NCBI RefSeq assembly: GCF_029892095.1
Contig: NZ_JARZAE010000004.1
Location: forward strand, 8,618,001 to 8,682,000
DNA from: Kitasatospora sp. MAP12-44
GTDB taxonomy: Bacteria > Actinomycetota > Actinomycetes > Streptomycetales > Streptomycetaceae
DNA: 64,000 nt
Reading direction: 5' to 3'
In this document: positions 17,931-25,464 of the stretch, piece after piece
How positions within the stretch are numbered: the first letter of the stretch is position 1
Layout of the letters: each line of letters starts with the position of its first letter
Notes under the pieces: generated by a model
Told to the model about the DNA's origin: nothing
What the model saw: only the letters and a program-made list of their open reading frames with translations
Databases searched by the model: none
Made by a program: the position numbers and the translations under genes

Positions 17931-18025
17931 CCTTCCGGTACCGCTGGACCCTAGGGACCGCACAGGCCGGCACAACAGACTGAGGGCAGAGCCGCAGGAA
18001 CCGCGCAGCACCGAGGAGGCGCGCC

Positions 18026-18661
18026 ATGCCCGCCGCATCTGTCTCGCACCGGCACCCGTACTCACACACGCTTCTCTCGCGCCAGCTGCGGCGCGCCGTC
18101 GGGCAGGACCGCAACCCGCTCTGCCGCCCGGTCGACCGGGCCCGAAGCCGGCTGCTGCTCACCGTCACGGTGACCCTGGCGCTCTGCGTGGCCATCAGTA
18201 CGTTGCTCGCCTTGGCCCAGCTGGACGGCATGCTGGCGCACGCCCACCAAACCGCCCAGCACCGCCACCAGGTGACCGCCACCACGCTGGCCGCCGTAGG
18301 CGACAACCCGGCGTCGACCGCCACCTCGGCGAAGGCGGCCTGGGACTACCCGCGGACCGGCCACCGGATCGGCGTCGTCCCGGTACCGCCCGGAACGGCG
18401 TCGGGGGTTCGGATATCGCTCTGGGTCGACGACAGCGGGAATCCGGCAGCGCCGCCGCAATCCGACGGTCGGCTGGAGACGACTGCCGGAACGTACGGGC
18501 TCGGCGCCTTGGCCGTGACAGGTGCAGCGGTGTGGGCCGGCTACGCCGTCCGCCGCCGGGCGCTCGACCGGCGGGCCGAGTGCGGTTGGGAGCGCGGCTG
18601 GCAGCAGGTCGAGCCGTTCTGGTCCGGGCGCAGCCGCCGCCCGGGCAACGGTGAACGCTGA
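18026..18661 (+). CDS. Rv1733c-like two-helix membrane protein
   Basis: A 211-residue protein with one membrane helix near residues 43-65 (LLLTVTVTLALCVAISTLLAL), an exposed domain with VPVPPGTASGVRISLWVDDSGNPAAPP, a second helix near residues 155-175 (GLGALAVTGAAVWAGYAV) and a basic C-terminus. The layout matches Rv1733c-family proteins, membrane proteins induced in the mycobacterial DosR response. Function unknown. A GGGCC-type box lies upstream. Confidence 0.75.
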   Translation: MPAASVSHRHPYSHTLLSRQLRRAVGQDRNPLCRPVDRARSRLLLTVTVTLALCVAISTLLALAQLDGMLAHAHQTAQHRHQVTATTLAAVGDNPASTATSAKAAWDYPRTGHRIGVVPVPPGTASGVRISLWVDDSGNPAAPPQSDGRLETTAGTYGLGALAVTGAAVWAGYAVRRRALDRRAECGWERGWQQVEPFWSGRSRRPGNGER

Positions 18662-18690
18662 AGGCCCTGGCACCGCCGTCGAAGTCGACG

Positions 18691-19080
18691 TCAGTCGTGC
18701 AGGGTGTCCAGCGCGGCACGCAGCCGGGCCGTCGCCTCGTCCGCGACCGGCGTAAGCTCCGCTCGATCGGTGATCCGCACCATCACCTGCGGGTCCATGG
18801 CCTCCACCACGGTGCCGCCGTCGGCAGTGCGGACGACCACGTTGCACGGCAGCAGCACGCCGATCCGGCGGTCGACGCCGAGGGCGCGGTGCGCGAGCGG
18901 GGGGTTGCAGGCGCCGAGGATCAGGTAGTCCTCCATCTCCTCCCCGAGTTTGGCGCGAAGCGTCGCCTGGACGTCGATCTCGGTCAGGATGCCGAAACCC
19001 TCTGCGGCCAGTGCGGCTCGCACGCGTTCGACCGCGTCTGCGAACGGGAGGTCGAGCCAGACACTGAGTCCGTAGTCCAT
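18691..19080 (-). CDS. DUF302 domain protein
   Basis: A 129-residue DUF302 protein. The family core is evident: FADAVERVRAALAAEGFGILTEIDVQ, LGACNPPLAHRAL, and LLPCNVVV with the conserved cysteine region. The start is ATG 19080; an upstream extension of the frame is only the antisense of the neighbouring XRE gene. DUF302 proteins are small, probably dimeric, of unknown role, and often occur near sulfur or redox genes. It is divergent from the XRE/PPOX gene, 93 bases away. Confidence 0.88.
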   Translation of the reverse strand: MDYGLSVWLDLPFADAVERVRAALAAEGFGILTEIDVQATLRAKLGEEMEDYLILGACNPPLAHRALGVDRRIGVLLPCNVVVRTADGGTVVEAMDPQVMVRITDRAELTPVADEATARLRAALDTLHD

Positions 19081-19173
19081 GGTGGTCTCCGATGCTGAGG
19101 GGCCCCTCCATGGTGGCCCGGACAGCCTCTCTGCGCCGCCGGTGTCATGCTCGGTGGGAGGAGGTGATCGGTC

Positions 19174-19860
19174 GTGAGCGAGGACATCACGCCGTCCGAC
19201 GGGTCCGGCAGTTCGACCGTGGGCCGCCAGGGCGGGTTTGCCCAGCGGGTGGCGCAGCGCCGCCGACAGCTCGGACTCAGCCACGAGCAGCTGGCCACTC
19301 GTGCCGACATGGCGCCCCGCTACCTCCAGCTGCTGGAGGAACTCGGTGGCGACTTCGACAGTGTCGGCCTGCACCGACTGGCAGCAGCTCTGGAGACGAC
19401 GCCGCAGGAGCTGCTGGAGGGCAGCAGTGACGGTCCGCCCGGGCGGGGCCACGCGGCATCCGGGCAGGCGCTGTGGAAGCTGGGTCCCGAGGAGTCCCGC
19501 GACCGGCTCGGCACGCACGGGGTCGGCCGCCTGGCGATGTGCACGCCCGACGGGCCCGCCATCGTCCCGGTCAACTACACCGTCCTCGGCGGAACTGTCG
19601 TCTACCGCACGGCCCCCGGCACCGTGACCGCGGCCGAGCCGGGCGGCGAGGTGGCCTTCGAGGTGGACCAGATCGATGAGGCCCGCAGCCGGGGGTGGAG
19701 CGTTGTGGTCGTCGGAACGGTCGAGCACGTCACCGAGCCCGCAGCAGTCCAGCGCCTGATGGAGCAGTCCGCGGTGGAGCCCTGGGCGGGCGGCAGGCGT
19801 GACCTCTGGGTGCGGATCAACCCGACCCGCGTCACCGGCCGGACCATTCGCCCGGCCTGA
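19174..19860 (+). CDS. XRE helix-turn-helix fused to a pyridoxamine-phosphate-oxidase-like domain
   Basis: A 228-residue two-domain protein. Residues 20-75 form an XRE helix-turn-helix (AQRVAQRRRQLGLSHEQLA...RYLQLLEELGGDFDSVGLHRLAAAL). Residues 105-228 are a PPOX split-barrel, a flavin or F420 binding fold (GVGRLAMCTPDGPAIVPVNY, VAFEVDQIDEARSRGWSVVVVG). GTG 19174 has an excellent ribosome binding site (GGGAGGAGGTGA). Such fusions are frequent in actinobacterial stress islands and may act as flavin-responsive regulators. A stand-alone PPOX gene occurs at 40032. Confidence 0.9.
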   Translation: MSEDITPSDGSGSSTVGRQGGFAQRVAQRRRQLGLSHEQLATRADMAPRYLQLLEELGGDFDSVGLHRLAAALETTPQELLEGSSDGPPGRGHAASGQALWKLGPEESRDRLGTHGVGRLAMCTPDGPAIVPVNYTVLGGTVVYRTAPGTVTAAEPGGEVAFEVDQIDEARSRGWSVVVVGTVEHVTEPAAVQRLMEQSAVEPWAGGRRDLWVRINPTRVTGRTIRPA

Positions 19861-19884
19861 GCGCGTCACGGCCGCCAGGTGCGC

Positions 19885-20742
19885 TCACCCCACTGGCACT
19901 ACCGCGACCGGGCACTGCACGTGCTGTACGACCGCTTGGCTCACCGAGCCCAGACGCCGCAGGGGCCCGCGTACCGCCCCGTGGCGCCCGACCACGACCA
20001 GCTGGTGGGCTTCGGAGAGCGTCACCAGCAGCTTCGCCGCGCCGGAGCGCACGGCGATCGCCGCCACCTCCACGTCGGGGTACTTCTCCTGTGTCCCCGC
20101 AAGTGCCTCGGCGAGCAGCCGCTCCCGCTCGGCTGCGACGTGCTCTTCCTCGTACACGGCGGGAAAGGTGTGGCCCGGCCCGTTGACCAGGGGATAGTTC
20201 CAGGCGTGCACGGCCTGCAGCGGCAGATTCCTCCTCCTTGCGGCCTCGAAGGCGAAGGCGAGCACGCCCTTGCCGCCCTGCTCTCCGTCCACGCCCACCA
20301 GGACGCCGCCGGGAGTCGACCGGGCGTCTCGCGGGTGGACCACGACGACCGGGCACAGGGCGTGGGCGGACAGGTGCAGGCTCGTCGAGCCGACCAGCAG
20401 GCGCGAGAACCCGCCGGAGCCGCGGGTTCCGAGGACCAGCAGGTCCGCCTCTTCCGATGCGGCGAACAGAGCTTCGCGGGCGTAGTCGTCCACCAGCTCG
20501 GTGGTGACCTCCAGACCCGGGCTGTACATGCGGGCCTGTTCGCGGGCCGCTTCGAGGGCTTCCTCGCCGGTGTCGCGGGTCTGCCGGGTCACCTGCCCGG
20601 CCGGCGCGTTCAGGGTCTCGCCGAGCCAGGCGTGCAGGACGTGCAGGGGGACGCCACGCAGACGGGCCTCCTCCGCGGCCCAACCGACCGCGTCGTGGCT
20701 GGCGTCCGTACCGTCGATTCCCACGATGACCGGGTGTCTCAT
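19885..20742 (-). CDS. Universal stress protein (tandem UspA domains)
   Basis: 285 residues, two UspA domains (about 1-140 and 146-285). Domain 1 has VIVGIDGTDASHDAVGWAA and GTRGSGGFSRLLVGSTS (ATP loop); domain 2 has VLVGVDGEQGGKGVLAFAF and GRHGAVRGPLRRLGSVS. This is the architecture of Rv2623-type proteins. It starts 35 bases after the DUF5994 gene stop on the same strand, so the two are probably one operon. Confidence 0.93.
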   Translation of the reverse strand: MRHPVIVGIDGTDASHDAVGWAAEEARLRGVPLHVLHAWLGETLNAPAGQVTRQTRDTGEEALEAAREQARMYSPGLEVTTELVDDYAREALFAASEEADLLVLGTRGSGGFSRLLVGSTSLHLSAHALCPVVVVHPRDARSTPGGVLVGVDGEQGGKGVLAFAFEAARRRNLPLQAVHAWNYPLVNGPGHTFPAVYEEEHVAAERERLLAEALAGTQEKYPDVEVAAIAVRSGAAKLLVTLSEAHQLVVVGRHGAVRGPLRRLGSVSQAVVQHVQCPVAVVPVG

Positions 20743-20777
20743 CGGATTTCCTAAGACTCAGTACACCAGGGCGGGTG

Positions 20778-21251
20778 TCACCCCCGACCAGTCGGCCTCC
20801 CAGCCGTGGGCGCGCCGTAGGCTGCCAGCAGGGCGGTGCCGGTGCGGGTGTTGGCCGGGTCCGCTGCGGCCGCCATCAGGCGCTCGGCGACGGATGCCTC
20901 GGTCTCGGGGGGAATCACCAGCAGTTCCAGGCGTCGTGGGACGAAGGAGCAGACCATCACCTCGTCCGCGTCCTGCTCCTGTTCGAACCAGCCGAGTTGG
21001 ATGAGGTGGCCGGTGACCGGGACCTCGCGGGGAATGACCGGCCAGTGGGTCGGGTTCACGGTGACGCGGATGATCCGTCCCCACCGGGGGTCCATCTCCG
21101 CTGCGAGCGCCGGGAGTTCGTGGACGAGGTCGTGCGAGCGCGGCCACCAGGCCCCATCCAGTCTCCCGGGGGAGGCGCCGGCGGGTGTCAGCGAGACCCG
21201 GGCGGGCAGGGCCGGCGGCTGGGCGGTCGCGGATTCGAAGGAAGTAGTCAT
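20778..21251 (-). CDS. DUF5994 family protein
   Basis: A 157-residue protein with the family signature DGAWWPRSHDLVHELPALAA (about residues 32-51) and the later WFEQEQDADEVMVCSFVPRRLELLVIPP. It has no signal peptide or membrane helix. ATG 21251. DUF5994 proteins are confined to actinobacteria and commonly sit next to stress proteins; their function is unknown. It is the first gene of a pair with the tandem stress protein. Confidence 0.8.
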   Translation of the reverse strand: MTTSFESATAQPPALPARVSLTPAGASPGRLDGAWWPRSHDLVHELPALAAEMDPRWGRIIRVTVNPTHWPVIPREVPVTGHLIQLGWFEQEQDADEVMVCSFVPRRLELLVIPPETEASVAERLMAAAADPANTRTGTALLAAYGAPTAGRPTGRG

Positions 21252-21445
21252 CTCTGTACCTGCCTAGGGATTGAGTCGGAGTAGCGGAGGGCACTGCGTT
21301 TGGCCCGTGCGATGGTTCATGGTTCTGCTCGCTCCGTCATGTTCCGGAGGGTGCTCAGGTCCAGCGTCTGCGCGACCGGGCGGCGGGGAGTGGATGATCC
21401 GGGCGGATCGCTTCCAGCGTGCCCTGCCGGCGCCCTGCCGGGCTT

Positions 21446-21460
21446 GGGCCGTCCGGTCCC
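21446..21460. promoter_or_regulatory. GGGCCGTCCGGTCCC box upstream of DUF5994
   Basis: GGGCCGTCCGGTCCC, about 195 bases upstream of the DUF5994 start. It matches the recurrent palindrome; a partial second copy (CGGACGGGCC) follows at 21471. Confidence 0.4.
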
Positions 21461-21537
21461 CGTCGGTTGCCGGACGGGCCAGTCCGGCCTGGTCAGGGTG
21501 CTTGCCGACGGTGCTCGGCGGTGGCCGCATAGACCCC

Positions 21538-21825
21538 TCACCGGACAGCTCCGCTGCTGCGGGTGGCCGCAGCGGCATCGCTGTCGGTGCCCGGGGCCGG
21601 CCCGATGCTGATGAGGGTCTGTACGTCCACGACTCCGGGCACGGATCGGGCCAGCAGGTCGGCCTCGGAGACCACGCCGACGACGCGTCCGTCGCCGGCC
21701 AGGACCGGCAGCGCGCTGATCCGCCACTGGCGCAGGTTCTCCACGATCTCCTGGAACGGTGCGTCGCGGCCCACCGCGATCACGGCGTGGGTCATGACGT
21801 CGCCGACGGTGTGCGGATGCTTCAT
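21538..21825 (-). pseudogene. Internally deleted CBS-domain protein
   Basis: The 95-residue frame begins as a normal first CBS domain (TVGDVMTHAVIAVGRDAPF, ISALPVLAGDGRVVGVVSEADLL). It then jumps to SVPGVVDVQTLIS, which resembles the BON-domain region normally found more than 80 residues later. The second CBS domain is missing. An intact relative lies at 38148-38864. It might still make a small protein, but it looks like a deletion product. Confidence 0.6.
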
Positions 21826-21936
21826 GGTGTCCTCCTCGACGGCCGATCACCGGGTCCTGCACGCCGATCGGCGTACTGGCCGGTGCCCGGAGTGGTTCGC
21901 TCACCTTCGACGGTCCTCGTGACGGGGACGTTCGCG

Positions 21937-21952
21937 AAGGGCCGGTCGGGGC
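21937..21952. promoter_or_regulatory. GGGCCGGTCGGGGC box upstream of the CBS gene
   Basis: AAGGGCCGGTCGGGGC, about 115 bases upstream of the CBS start at 21825. Same palindrome family. Confidence 0.4.
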
Positions 21953-22036
21953 GTTCACCCGGGCCCGAAAGTCCCGAGGTCGGCGCAGCTCATTCCCAGG
22001 CGGTCTGCGAGCCGGTCCGCGGTGGCGACCGCGGCG

Positions 22037-22337
22037 TCACTGATGGGGTGTATGGGGGCCGACCACGCCGTGGAGGAGGGGCTTTCCGAGCTCGAGGTCG
22101 GTGTCGTCGGTGACGTAGCCCAGGGTGTGGTGGACGGCGACGACGCCGTCGACCGATCGGCAGAGCCGTTCGACGATCGGGATCAGGCTCTTCTGCTCGA
22201 CGCGGCCGGCCAGGGTGACGACACCGTCGTGCACGGTGACCTCCACCGCAGCCGTCCGGCCTCACCTTGAAGGGGGTGTCGGGCCGGGCGGTGACGACCC
22301 CCTGGGTCATCACGTCGTGGACGGTACGGTGCTGCAT
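22037..22337 (-). pseudogene. CBS-BON protein with its middle deleted
   Basis: The start is that of a CBS-BON protein (MQHRTVHDVMTQGVVTARPDTPFK). The sequence then goes straight into a BON domain in another frame (VEVTVHDGVVTLAGRV, LGYVTDDTDLELGKP). Both CBS domains are missing and the join shifts frame. Compare the intact protein at 38148-38864. The upstream palindrome at 22426 is still a perfect match to the local box. Confidence 0.7.
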
Positions 22338-22425
22338 GGCCCTCACGCCTCCTGGGTGTGGATCCCTGCCGAGAGCAGGAGCGCCCTCCTGCTCCCAGAC
22401 TGCGCCCGCGCAGCCGCCCCGGCCA

Positions 22426-22440
22426 GGGCCGATCGGTCCC
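22426..22440. promoter_or_regulatory. GGGCCGATCGGTCCC box
   Basis: GGGCCGATCGGTCCC, one of the best copies of the recurrent palindrome (complementary half-sites around AT). It lies about 90 bases upstream of the decayed CBS-BON gene. Confidence 0.5.
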
Positions 22441-22484
22441 TGTCCGGCTATCGGGCAACCTGGCTTCTGCGTGGACGGCCACCG

Positions 22485-22775
22485 TCAGGACTCGGTCGGG
22501 GTGATGACGATCTCCCGTTTGAGGATCTTGCCGGTCGGTCCCTTGGGGAGTGCCTCGGTGAGCGTGACGACCCGCGGGTACTTGTAGGCGGCGACCTGTG
22601 CCTTCACGTGGTCGCGGATCTCCTCGGCGGTGGCGTGCGCTTCGGGTTTGAGGACCACCACCGCTGCGACCTTTCCTTCGGTGGCCTGGCTGTCGAGCAG
22701 GACCGTGAACAGCTCGCCGTGGAGCCATTCCAGGGTCTGCTGCTGGTCTCGTTGGGCGAGGTAGGGCATGGTCAT
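22485..22775 (-). pseudogene. Chimera: cupin N-terminus joined in frame to an acyl-CoA synthetase C-terminus
   Basis: Residues 1-36 (YLAQRDQQQTLEWLHGELFTVLLDS) are the start of a small cupin protein. Residues 37-96 (VAAVVVLKPEAHATAEEIRDHV, YKYPRVV, LPKGPTGKILKREI) are the C-terminal lid of an AMP-forming acyl-CoA synthetase, including the catalytic Lys in PTGKILKR. The join is in frame. A deletion spanning the end of one gene and most of another explains it. ATG 22775 with CCGGAGACC upstream is the cupin start. A functional product seems unlikely. Confidence 0.7.
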
Positions 22776-22897
22776 GACGGTCTCCGGGGGAGGTGCGGCG
22801 GCGCGTGGGGCGGGCCAGGTGGGGAGGAGGGGAGGCCGGGGCGTCGTTGGCGGCGCCGGTGATGGCACCACGAGCTCCTCGGGCGCCTGAGCTGGCG

Positions 22898-23332
22898 TCA
22901 GGATCGGCGCAGTGACGTGATCACGAAGGCGGGAATCACCGCCGCACCGATGATGAGGTGCAGCAGAGCCAGCAGGAGCTGGTCGGACGGTGTGACGCCG
23001 GCCCCGTTGTAGGGGAGACCGCCGACGAGCACCAGAACGGCGAGCGTCGCCCAGATGGCGGTGGCGCGCCGTGGGGCTCGTCGTTCCAGCAGTTCCAGGA
23101 GTCCCCAGCCGAGCAGCGGCGGGACGACGGAGCTGGCGATCACCAGGCTGATCAGGATGGACTGGGCCGGCTGGCCGAACACGGCGGGAGTCCTGAGGTC
23201 GTAGCCGGCGATGTCGGTGAGGACGAGCACGTACGCGAGGTTCGCGAGGAGACCGATGCCGATGGCGGCCGGTCGGACCGCCCAGCCGGCGGTCTTGGGA
23301 GGGCGAGGGGTTCTCGACGGTGTGGTGGCCAT
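22898..23332 (-). CDS. DUF6069-like four-helix membrane protein
   Basis: A 144-residue protein with four hydrophobic helices (IGIGLLANLAYVLVLTDIAG, ILISLVIASSVVPPLLGWGLL, IWATLAVLVLVGGLPY, LLALLHLIIGAAVIPAFVIT) and a basic N-terminus. It matches the DUF6069 family of small actinobacterial membrane proteins. ATG 23332. It lies just downstream of the broken hydrolase and may belong to the TetR-controlled unit. Function unknown. Confidence 0.7.
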   Translation of the reverse strand: MATTPSRTPRPPKTAGWAVRPAAIGIGLLANLAYVLVLTDIAGYDLRTPAVFGQPAQSILISLVIASSVVPPLLGWGLLELLERRAPRRATAIWATLAVLVLVGGLPYNGAGVTPSDQLLLALLHLIIGAAVIPAFVITSLRRS

Positions 23333-23361
23333 GTTGACTGCTCCGTGGGAGGTGTAGGGGG

Positions 23362-24119
23362 TCAGTGGATGAGGGGCAGGATGATGTGGGAAGGGTGGTC
23401 GGCGTCGTGGTGGATGAGGTCGCGGCCCAGCTGGTGGCCGTAGTAGTGGTGGAACAGGCCGTCGGCGACCGGGGAGTCGCCGTTGGCGATCTCCAGGCGG
23501 ATGCGGCTGCCCTTGGGGAACAGGTAGGAGGTCGGCCAGACCTCGATCTCGTAGCGGACGACGGTTCCCGGCTCGATCGGCTGGGGCGGGTGGGTGAGGT
23601 GGGAGGCCTTCAGCCAGCCGCGGGTGACCGTCGCGGAGGGCGGCGGTACGTTCTTGGCGACCCTGCGCATGAGGGTCTGCTTGAGCTTCGGGACGGCCTT
23701 CTGCTCGGAGAGCTTGACGTGGAAGTCGGTGTCGCTCTGGTCGGACTCCGCGTACAGCACGAGGGTGATCTTCCCGGTGACCTCGGTGTCGCGCTCCAGC
23801 GGCGGGGTGGTGAAGGTGAGGATGCCGCGGGTGGGCTGTGGGATGCCGTCGGTGATCACGGTGGTGCCCACCGTCCACTCGGGGTTGGGGTAGTCGTAGG
23901 CGGTCGGCTGCCCGGCCGGCCGGTTGGGCGCCGTGCTGGTGAGGCTGCCGTCGTTGAGTGAGCCGACGGCGTGCGCGGGATCGGGGCTCAGGTAGAGCGC
24001 GGTCGGCTCGGCGCGCCGGGGTGGCCATTCGGATTCCGCGCGCGGCGGGCGCCCGGAGCGTCGACGCAGATCCGGACACCGTCGGACGCCGTGACCCACT
24101 CGTCTTTGAATGTGTGCAT
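23362..24119 (-). pseudogene. CocE/NonD-type hydrolase with its catalytic core deleted
   Basis: ATG 24119 begins MHTFKDEWVTASDGVRICVD, the normal start of X-Pro-dipeptidase-like (CocE/NonD) hydrolases. Soon after, the frame shifts and what follows is the C-terminal jelly-roll domain (LERDTEVTGKITLVLYAES, FPKGSRIRLEIANGD, HIILPLIH). The alpha/beta-hydrolase core with the Ser-Asp-His triad is gone. The two TTTCA...GAAA operators sit immediately upstream. Confidence 0.75.
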
Positions 24120-24132
24120 GGCCAACTCCTAA

Positions 24133-24172
24133 TTTCATCGCATGTGGAAATTAATTTCAGCGTATGATGAAA
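24133..24172. promoter_or_regulatory. Paired operators between the TetR gene and the hydrolase remnant
   Basis: Two related dyads, TTTCATCGCATGTGGAAA (24133-24150) and TTTCAGCGTATGATGAAA (24155-24172), are inverted with respect to each other and separated by 4 bases. They are unusually AT-rich for this DNA and fill the gap between the divergent genes. The second covers the ATG-ATG at 24164, which argues against that codon being the real TetR start. This is the usual layout for TetR autoregulation. Confidence 0.65.
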
Positions 24173-24226
24173 CTGTCGCGGACGGCAAGGGAGGTCCTCG
24201 ACGACCTGCTGCGGAAGGTGAAGTGC

Positions 24227-24844
24227 GTGACTGGGCGAGGTCCCCGGGGAGAACGCGGAGAACAGGCGGACAAGATCCTCGCCGCCGCCCGCAGATCCAT
24301 CGCCACCCGCGGCTACGCCGCGACCTCACTGCGGTCGGTCGCCCAGGACGCCGGCGTCGACCCCGGCCTGGTGCACTACTACTTCCGCACCAAGCCCGGA
24401 CTGTTGGAAGCAGTCATGGAACCCCCCGAGGCGTTCGGCGCAGCCGTGGCCGCCGCCGCCGAACAGCCCCTGCACCAGCGCGGACGCGCGTTCGTGCAGG
24501 CCAACCTCCGCCTGTGGGAGGATCCCGCCTCGGCCGAGATCCTGCGCGCCATCATCCTCACCGCCGCCCAGGAACCCGCCGCCATGCAACGCCTGCGGCA
24601 GCTGTTCTCCCAACTCGTCCTGGCCGCCGTTTCGCACAGCCTGACCGACTCCGAGCGCAGCCTGCGCGCCAGCCTCATCGCCACCCAGATCGTCGGCCTG
24701 GTCATGAACCGCTACATCTGGCAGGTCGGCGACATCGCCACCCTTCCCGCTGACACCGTCACCGACCTCCTCGCCCCCACCATCCAGCACTACCTCGCCG
24801 ACCCCCTGCCCACGAAGCTCGGCGACAGCTCGACGCTGAGCTGA
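24227..24844 (+). CDS. TetR-family repressor
   Basis: 205 residues from GTG 24227. The DNA-binding domain is clear: ADKILAAARRSIATRGYAATSLRSVAQDAGVDPGLVHYYFRTKPGLLEAV (about residues 12-61), followed by an all-helical ligand domain. GGAAGGTGAAG precedes the GTG. The frame is open to an ATG pair at 24164, but those codons lie inside an operator-like dyad. It is divergent from the hydrolase remnant and probably regulated it and the membrane protein behind it. Confidence 0.88.
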   Translation: MTGRGPRGERGEQADKILAAARRSIATRGYAATSLRSVAQDAGVDPGLVHYYFRTKPGLLEAVMEPPEAFGAAVAAAAEQPLHQRGRAFVQANLRLWEDPASAEILRAIILTAAQEPAAMQRLRQLFSQLVLAAVSHSLTDSERSLRASLIATQIVGLVMNRYIWQVGDIATLPADTVTDLLAPTIQHYLADPLPTKLGDSSTLS

Positions 24845-24947
24845 CCGGGTCCGTCCGGGTGCAGGCCGACGAGCCCTGGAGTGGCTGCACGCCGCTCCTC
24901 CGGGCAGGGTGGGAAGCGGGTGTTCCGAGCGCCAGAGGCGGTGGACG

Positions 24948-25409
24948 ATGAGCGACGACGAGATGGCTGCGCCACGGATCGTGGTCGGGGTCGACGGGTC
25001 GGACCCGTCGAAGGCGGCGCTGTGGTGGGCGGTGCGCCAGGCGGGGTTGATCGGCGGCGTGGTCGAGGCGGTCGCTGTCTGGGAGTACCCGTCCGCCTGG
25101 TACGGCTGGACGCCTCCGCAGGCGGAAGTGTTCGACTACGAGAAGAACGCGGGCAAGACCCTCGTCGAGACCATCGACCGGGCCATCGGCCCCGATCGGC
25201 CGGTGGAGATCCGCACCCGGGTGGTCCGGGGACATCCTGCCGCCGTGCTGCTGGACGCTGCCCGAGGGGCGCACCTCCTGGTCGTGGGCAACCGTGGTCA
25301 CGGCGGGTTCGCCGGAGCCCTGCTCGGCTCGGTCGGGCAGCACTGCGTGCAGCATGCCTCCTGCCCGGTCGTCATCGTGCGTGGCCCCGGGGAAGGCAGC
25401 GGCGACTGA
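24948..25409 (+). CDS. Universal stress protein (single UspA domain)
   Basis: 153 residues: RIVVGVDGSDPSKAALWWA at the start, and the ATP loop GNRGHGGFAGALLGSVG followed by CPVVIVRGP at the end. ATG 24948. It lies 55 bases before the sensor kinase on the same strand. This recalls mycobacteria, where the stress-protein gene Rv3134c sits next to devR-devS. Confidence 0.92.
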   Translation: MSDDEMAAPRIVVGVDGSDPSKAALWWAVRQAGLIGGVVEAVAVWEYPSAWYGWTPPQAEVFDYEKNAGKTLVETIDRAIGPDRPVEIRTRVVRGHPAAVLLDAARGAHLLVVGNRGHGGFAGALLGSVGQHCVQHASCPVVIVRGPGEGSGD

Positions 25410-25464
25410 GGTCGGCTCCGCCCAGATGAAGGCAGTACCCGCCCCGAGCGCAGGGAGGATACCC

